Source: Arcobacter sp.
Lineage (GTDB): Bacteria; Campylobacterota; Campylobacteria; Campylobacterales; Arcobacteraceae
Direction: 5' to 3'
Length of the DNA stretch: 8,620 nucleotides
NCBI GenBank assembly: GCA_030635995.1
Contig: DAOVXU010000062.1
Span: 1 to 8,620, forward strand
In this document: positions 5,774-8,620 of the stretch, piece by piece
How the letters are laid out: each line of letters opens with the position of its first letter
How positions within the stretch are numbered: the first letter of the stretch is position 1
Made by a program: the position numbers and the translations under genes
Notes under the pieces: generated by a model
Told to the model about the DNA's origin: nothing
Database searches by the model: none
The model's input: the letters and a program-made list of their open reading frames with translations, nothing else

Positions 5774-6867
5774 TATCTTATTATCCTATTTAAGTTAAAA
5801 AAGAATTCTATCATATCTTTGTTTGATATATCCAATTTTACTATTATTCTAAGAATTGCTTGTTTGACAGTTGGTTGTCTAATTGCTCCTATAATATAAC
5901 CTTTAACTATCAATCTCTCTTGTATTTCTAGAACTTCTTTATTGTTATTTATAATAATTGGGAGGATTAAACTATCCATTTTTATATCTAATTTATCTTT
6001 AACTATCTTTTGGTATTCTTTAATTTGTTTTTTTAATATACCTTTATTATTGATAATATATTCCAAAGAGATTAATCCAAGTGCCGTATCAAATAAAGAT
6101 AAAGCTGTACTATAAATAATAGGTTTTGCTCTATTTACAAGATATGAAACTATATGCTTTGAAGCTAAAATATATGCTCCATAACTCCCATAAGCTTTCC
6201 CTAAAGTACCCATTTTTATATGATTTTGCTCAATTTTAATATTATGATAATCATACCAACCCAACAAATTATCTCCAATCACACCAGAGCTATGTGCTTC
6301 ATCAACTATTAAAATTGCATTATATCTTAAAGCTATATCGTTAAACTCTTTAGGGGCAATATCTCCCATCATAGAGTACACCCCTTCTATAGCAATTATA
6401 ATTCTTTTATTTGAATATTTTGATATTTTATCTTCTAAATCAGAACAATCATTGTGTTTAAAAAATACAATTTTCCCTTGAGATAATTTTGTAGATAATA
6501 CACCACTTGCATGATATTGCTCATCTATAAACAAAATATCTTTTTTTCTCACCATAGACTCTATTAAGGATATATTAGCTAAAAATCCACTTCCAACCAC
6601 AATCCCATCTTCAAAACCATTAACTTCACATAATTTATCTTCAAACTGTTTATGAATAGAACTATATCCATTTACAATAATAGATGCTTTTGGAGAAGTG
6701 AACTTCTCTTTTGATACAAGCTCATACGCACTTTCAAATAGCTCTTTTTTAGAAGATAACCCAAGATAATCATTAGAAGCTAAATCAAGTAAATTATCTT
6801 CATATAATTTTCTTTCCCTAAATCTATTAGATCTCTTAATCGCTGCTAACTCATTTTTATAAAACAT
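5773..6867 (-). CDS. bioF: 8-amino-7-oxononanoate synthase (KAPA synthase), BioF type
   Basis: PLP-dependent alpha-oxoamine synthase that condenses L-alanine with pimeloyl-thioester to give 8-amino-7-oxononanoate, CO2 and the free thiol, the first committed step of biotin ring assembly. The 364-aa product is slightly shorter than E. coli BioF (384 aa). Landmarks: A-S-N-D-Y-L-G-L at 30-37; H119 in Y-H-A-S, which stacks on PLP; D189 and H192 in V-D-E-A-H-S-S-G-V; Schiff-base K224 in G-T-L-G-K-A-Y-G-S-Y-G; Y-S-T-A-L; and the C-terminal I-R-Q-P-T-V...L-R-I-I, matching BioF I-R-P-P-T-V. The closest alternatives are glycine C-acetyltransferase (Kbl) and 5-aminolevulinate synthase; I-R-x-P-T-V and length favour BioF. 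It starts 1 nt after the kinase stop with no Shine-Dalgarno and overlaps the regulator ATG by one base, so translation is probably coupled on both sides. No other biotin genes are in the window. Confidence 0.85.
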   Translation of the reverse strand: MFYKNELAAIKRSNRFRERKLYEDNLLDLASNDYLGLSSKKELFESAYELVSKEKFTSPKASIIVNGYSSIHKQFEDKLCEVNGFEDGIVVGSGFLANISLIESMVRKKDILFIDEQYHASGVLSTKLSQGKIVFFKHNDCSDLEDKISKYSNKRIIIAIEGVYSMMGDIAPKEFNDIALRYNAILIVDEAHSSGVIGDNLLGWYDYHNIKIEQNHIKMGTLGKAYGSYGAYILASKHIVSYLVNRAKPIIYSTALSLFDTALGLISLEYIINNKGILKKQIKEYQKIVKDKLDIKMDSLILPIIINNNKEVLEIQERLIVKGYIIGAIRQPTVKQAILRIIVKLDISNKDMIEFFFNLNRIIR

Positions 6868-6868
6868 A

Positions 6869-8191
6869 TTATTTATTTTCTAACGGTAACTCTATGAAAA
6901 ATTTTGCTCCAACATCTGTATTTTTAGCATATATTTTACCTTTTAAACTCTCTGTTACTATTTTATAACTCATATGAAGCCCAAGACCTGTCCCTATACT
7001 TTCATGTTTTGTTGTAAAATACGGTTCAAATATTCTGGGCATAACATCAAAAGGGATACCTCCACCATTGTCCTCTATAGTTAAAATTGCATTGTTATTT
7101 TCTACATACAACTCTATATTAATATATGGTTCTTCTATATTCTTTTCTACTAAAATATCTTTTGCATTATTCATTATATTTATAATTACTTGAGCTAACT
7201 CTCCCACTATAATTGTCGCTTTTATTGGATTAGAATAATCGATATTATTGTTAAGTTCTATAAATTGACTTTTTAAATTTGGCTCTACTATATGTATTGC
7301 CTTATCAATTCTATCTTGTAGTACCACCTCAATTAACTGCTTTTCATCTTTTATAAAGTTTTTAAAAGTATCTATTGTTTCTGACAAATATTGTGCGTTA
7401 TCATTTATATCATTACATGCTTTATCAAATTTTTCATCAGTAAGAAGATCATATTCTTTTTGCATCAACAATCCTGTAGCCCCAGCAGAAATTACAGTAA
7501 GAGGTTGTCTCCATTGATGTGCAATATTCCCTATCATCTCCCCTATTAAAACCATCTTTTCAGATTCAAAGATAATCTTCTCTTTTTTACTATTATCCTC
7601 TACCTCTTCTCTTATTTTCTCTTCTAAATTATCATTTAATAATTCAAATCTTTTTTTATTTGTTATATCTTGTCTTACTGAAATATACCCTATATGGTTG
7701 TTATCACTATCATATTTTCGTGATATAGTAGCCTCTACCCAATAGAATCTACCATCTTTTTTTAGATTTTTAACTTCACCCGTCCAAGTTTTACCCTTCT
7801 TTAAGGTTTCCCATAAATCTATAAATGTAAAAGCTGGCATATCTTTATGTCTAAGTATATTATGAGAATGACCAATAAGCTCATCTTTAGTATATCCAGA
7901 TATTTTACAAAAAGCTTCACTCACATCTGTAATAACACCTTCCAAATTAGAGGTAGAAGAGATAACATTTTCATCTATAATCTTTTCAATATGAATTCCA
8001 CTTTTTATCTCTTTATTTAATATATATAGAGAACTCGTAGCTACAACCATAGAGATAAGAGCAATTGCAAATATCACTGCAAATACATTTGCAGGTAAAA
8101 ATAAACTTACCAATGTAAATGTAATACACATAGTACAAGTTGTAATAATAAACATCAATATAAACAACTTTCTACTTTTAGATTCACACAT
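6869..8191 (-). CDS. Membrane-anchored PAS histidine kinase, H-Q-W-R-Q-P-L type
   Basis: A 440-aa sensor kinase. Two hydrophobic segments (about 9-32 and 36-58) are separated only by P-A-N, so it is a membrane hairpin with no periplasmic sensor domain. An Aer-type PAS follows at about 68-180 (R114-H115-K-D-M-P, F123, D125, W136, N142), then a coiled coil at about 183-212. The phosphorylated residue is H225 in I-A-H-Q-W-R-Q-P-L. The ATPase domain has the N box N338-I-M-N-N342, G1 box E-D-N-G-G-G (373-378), F box F-E-P-Y-F-T-T-K and G2 box G-T-G-L-G-L (400-405), so all catalytic motifs are intact. AAGG lies 8 nt before the ATG. First gene of the operon with bioF and the PAS response regulator; sensing is probably cytoplasmic and perhaps redox-linked (inference). 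Confidence 0.92.
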   Translation of the reverse strand: MCESKSRKLFILMFIITTCTMCITFTLVSLFLPANVFAVIFAIALISMVVATSSLYILNKEIKSGIHIEKIIDENVISSTSNLEGVITDVSEAFCKISGYTKDELIGHSHNILRHKDMPAFTFIDLWETLKKGKTWTGEVKNLKKDGRFYWVEATISRKYDSDNNHIGYISVRQDITNKKRFELLNDNLEEKIREEVEDNSKKEKIIFESEKMVLIGEMIGNIAHQWRQPLTVISAGATGLLMQKEYDLLTDEKFDKACNDINDNAQYLSETIDTFKNFIKDEKQLIEVVLQDRIDKAIHIVEPNLKSQFIELNNNIDYSNPIKATIIVGELAQVIINIMNNAKDILVEKNIEEPYINIELYVENNNAILTIEDNGGGIPFDVMPRIFEPYFTTKHESIGTGLGLHMSYKIVTESLKGKIYAKNTDVGAKFFIELPLENK

Positions 8192-8215
8192 AAATAATAC
8201 CTTTTAATTTAATCC

Positions 8216-8283
8216 ATTATATTGAATTACGACTTCATCATTAGTTAAAACTTAAATTGATTTAATTCTTAAGCTTAATTATA
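8216..8283 (-). promoter_or_regulatory. Promoter candidates for the kinase-bioF-regulator operon
   Basis: Two exact TATAAT boxes occur on the minus strand, at 8278-8283 and 8216-8221. The proximal one would start transcription near 8209 and leave an approximately 18-nt leader containing the AAGG ribosome-binding site (8200-8203). Neither has a recognisable -35 or a TGn extension, and TATAAT arises easily in DNA this AT-rich. A 6-bp inverted repeat (TTAAAT-TG-ATTTAA, 8252-8265) lies between the two. Confidence 0.35.
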
Positions 8284-8409
8284 TTTTAGCTACAATTTAA
8301 TATTTATAATGAATCTTTCCACCCAACACCCAAGAAAAACTCCTAAATTCAGTTGTATATCTACTATTTCTAAATTTTTTCTTTATCCTTACCCCTATTG
8401 ATGTTTTAC

Positions 8410-8433
8410 CTTAGAATTTATAAATGTTCTAAG
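8410..8433. repeat. 7-bp inverted repeat in the intergenic region
   Basis: CTTAGAA (8410-8416) and TTCTAAG (8427-8433) are exact inverted copies flanking a 10-nt A/T centre that contains the palindrome TTTATAAA. No T tract follows on either strand. It could be a binding site or chance. Confidence 0.4.
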
Positions 8434-8531
8434 TATGAATAAGTGTAGCCCAATCATAGTTTCATGGACCTTATAAAAATCTAGTATTAAGTTATTAAAT
8501 TACAAATATGAATTTTTAAGCCATCATTTAT

Positions 8532-8560
8532 TATATATGTACTAATATATGTACATATAT
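8532..8560. promoter_or_regulatory. Paired TGTACA-type operator upstream of the antitoxin
   Basis: A perfect 16-bp palindrome ATATATGTACATATAT (8545-8560) contains TGTACA (8550-8555). A second, imperfect palindrome (8532-8549) contains TGTACT (8538-8543). The two hexamers start exactly 12 bp apart. E. coli YefM-YoeB binds TGTACA-cored long and short palindromes at that spacing, and the gene downstream encodes a YefM-like protein, so this is the likely autoregulatory operator. It lies 18 nt before the ATG and probably overlaps the core promoter. Confidence 0.7.
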
Positions 8561-8577
8561 AGCTAAAAAGGATTATT

Positions 8578-8620
8578 ATGCAGACACAAACGTTTTCATA
8601 TGCTAGACAAAATCTAGCAT
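8578..8620 (+). CDS. YefM/Phd-type antitoxin, 3' part outside window
   Basis: Only 14 codons are visible: M-Q-T-Q-T-F-S-Y-A-R-Q-N-L-A. This matches the N-terminus of type II antitoxins of the Phd/YefM family (E. coli YefM has S-Y-S-E-A-R-Q-N-L), the part that forms the DNA-binding fold. A strong Shine-Dalgarno (AAGGA, 8568-8572) sits 5 nt before the ATG. A paired TGTACA operator lies just upstream, as expected for an autorepressed toxin-antitoxin operon. A toxin gene (YoeB/RelE or Doc type) should follow beyond the edge; it cannot be seen. An 8-bp inverted repeat covers codons 8-14. Confidence 0.75.
   Translation, partial: MQTQTFSYARQNLA
8600..8620 (+). repeat. 8-bp inverted repeat in the start of the antitoxin gene
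   Basis: ATGCTAGA (8600-8607) and TCTAGCAT (8613-8620) are exact inverted copies around a CAAAA loop. In mRNA this could form a hairpin beginning 20 nt after the A of the start codon. It may be chance or dictated by the encoded A-R-Q-N-L-A. Confidence 0.55.

Larger units (their letters stand above)
8192..8577. other. 386-bp divergent intergenic region
   Basis: Lies between the divergent kinase operon and the antitoxin gene. It holds candidate -10 boxes for the kinase, a 37-codon open stretch on the minus strand that may be a gene remnant (8297-8410), a 7-bp inverted repeat (8410-8433), and the antitoxin operator (8532-8560). No convincing intact small gene was found; plus-strand ATG ORFs here are at most about 31 codons and lack a Shine-Dalgarno. 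Confidence 0.6.

Noticed and set aside
5773..6867. Glycine C-acetyltransferase (Kbl) or ALA synthase instead of BioF
   Set aside because: The I-R-x-P-T-V motif and compact length favour BioF, though the families share a fold and the distinction rests on few residues.
8252..8278. Short palindromes TTAAAT-TG-ATTTAA and TTAAGCTTAA as kinase operator sites
   Set aside because: Such 5-6 bp A/T palindromes are common in DNA of this composition and have no second supporting signal.
8309..8404. 31-codon plus-strand ORF starting at ATG 8309
   Set aside because: No Shine-Dalgarno, no recognisable motif; opposite-strand mirror of the open stretch at 8297-8410.
8422..8456. CRISPR array or tandem repeats in the intergenic region
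   Set aside because: No direct repeat of useful length recurs; only short inverted repeats and AT-rich runs are present.

Overview
The window is strongly AT-rich and reads as chromosomal DNA of a Campylobacterota (Epsilonproteobacteria) species, most likely Arcobacter-like. The support is: a peroxiredoxin that closely matches my memory of Helicobacter pylori AhpC; a short epsilon-type NFACT (RqcH/FbpA-like) protein; a histidine kinase of the H-Q-W-R-Q-P-L type common in Arcobacter and relatives; and extended -10 promoters without a clear -35. The taxon is inferred from protein character, not from a marker-gene search.

Left part, plus strand (1-2856): the 3' part of a 2-Cys peroxiredoxin gene (ahpC/tsaA) ends in a strong intrinsic terminator. 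An NFACT-family gene follows. Its best start (ATG 623) lies 7 nt after an extended -10 box, so its mRNA is probably leaderless. Then comes the ribosomal-protein operon rplM-rpsI, with a 1-nt stop/start overlap.

Middle (2857-4515): an orphan periplasmic SBP_bac_5 solute-binding protein (peptide/nickel type) follows. Its signal-peptide codons overlap the rho-independent terminator of rplM-rpsI, so its expression should depend on terminator read-through or on translation across the hairpin. It converges, with 4 nt between them, on a minus-strand tRNA-Val(GAC).

Right part, minus strand (8191 down to 4440): a tight operon of a membrane-anchored PAS histidine kinase, a BioF-type 8-amino-7-oxononanoate synthase and a REC-PAS-coiled-coil response regulator. 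Its junctions are a 1-nt gap and a 1-nt overlap, and the tRNA-Val sits 4 nt after the last stop. The kinase and regulator carry related Aer-type PAS domains that keep most residues linked to FAD binding in E. coli Aer. A biotin-pathway enzyme inside a probable redox-signalling operon is the most unusual arrangement here.

Right edge (8192-8620): a 386-bp intergenic region with kinase promoter candidates, a possible gene remnant, and, next to the edge, the start of a YefM/Phd-type antitoxin gene. Upstream of that gene are two TGTACA-type palindromes spaced 12 bp centre to centre, the geometry known for the E. coli yefM-yoeB operator.
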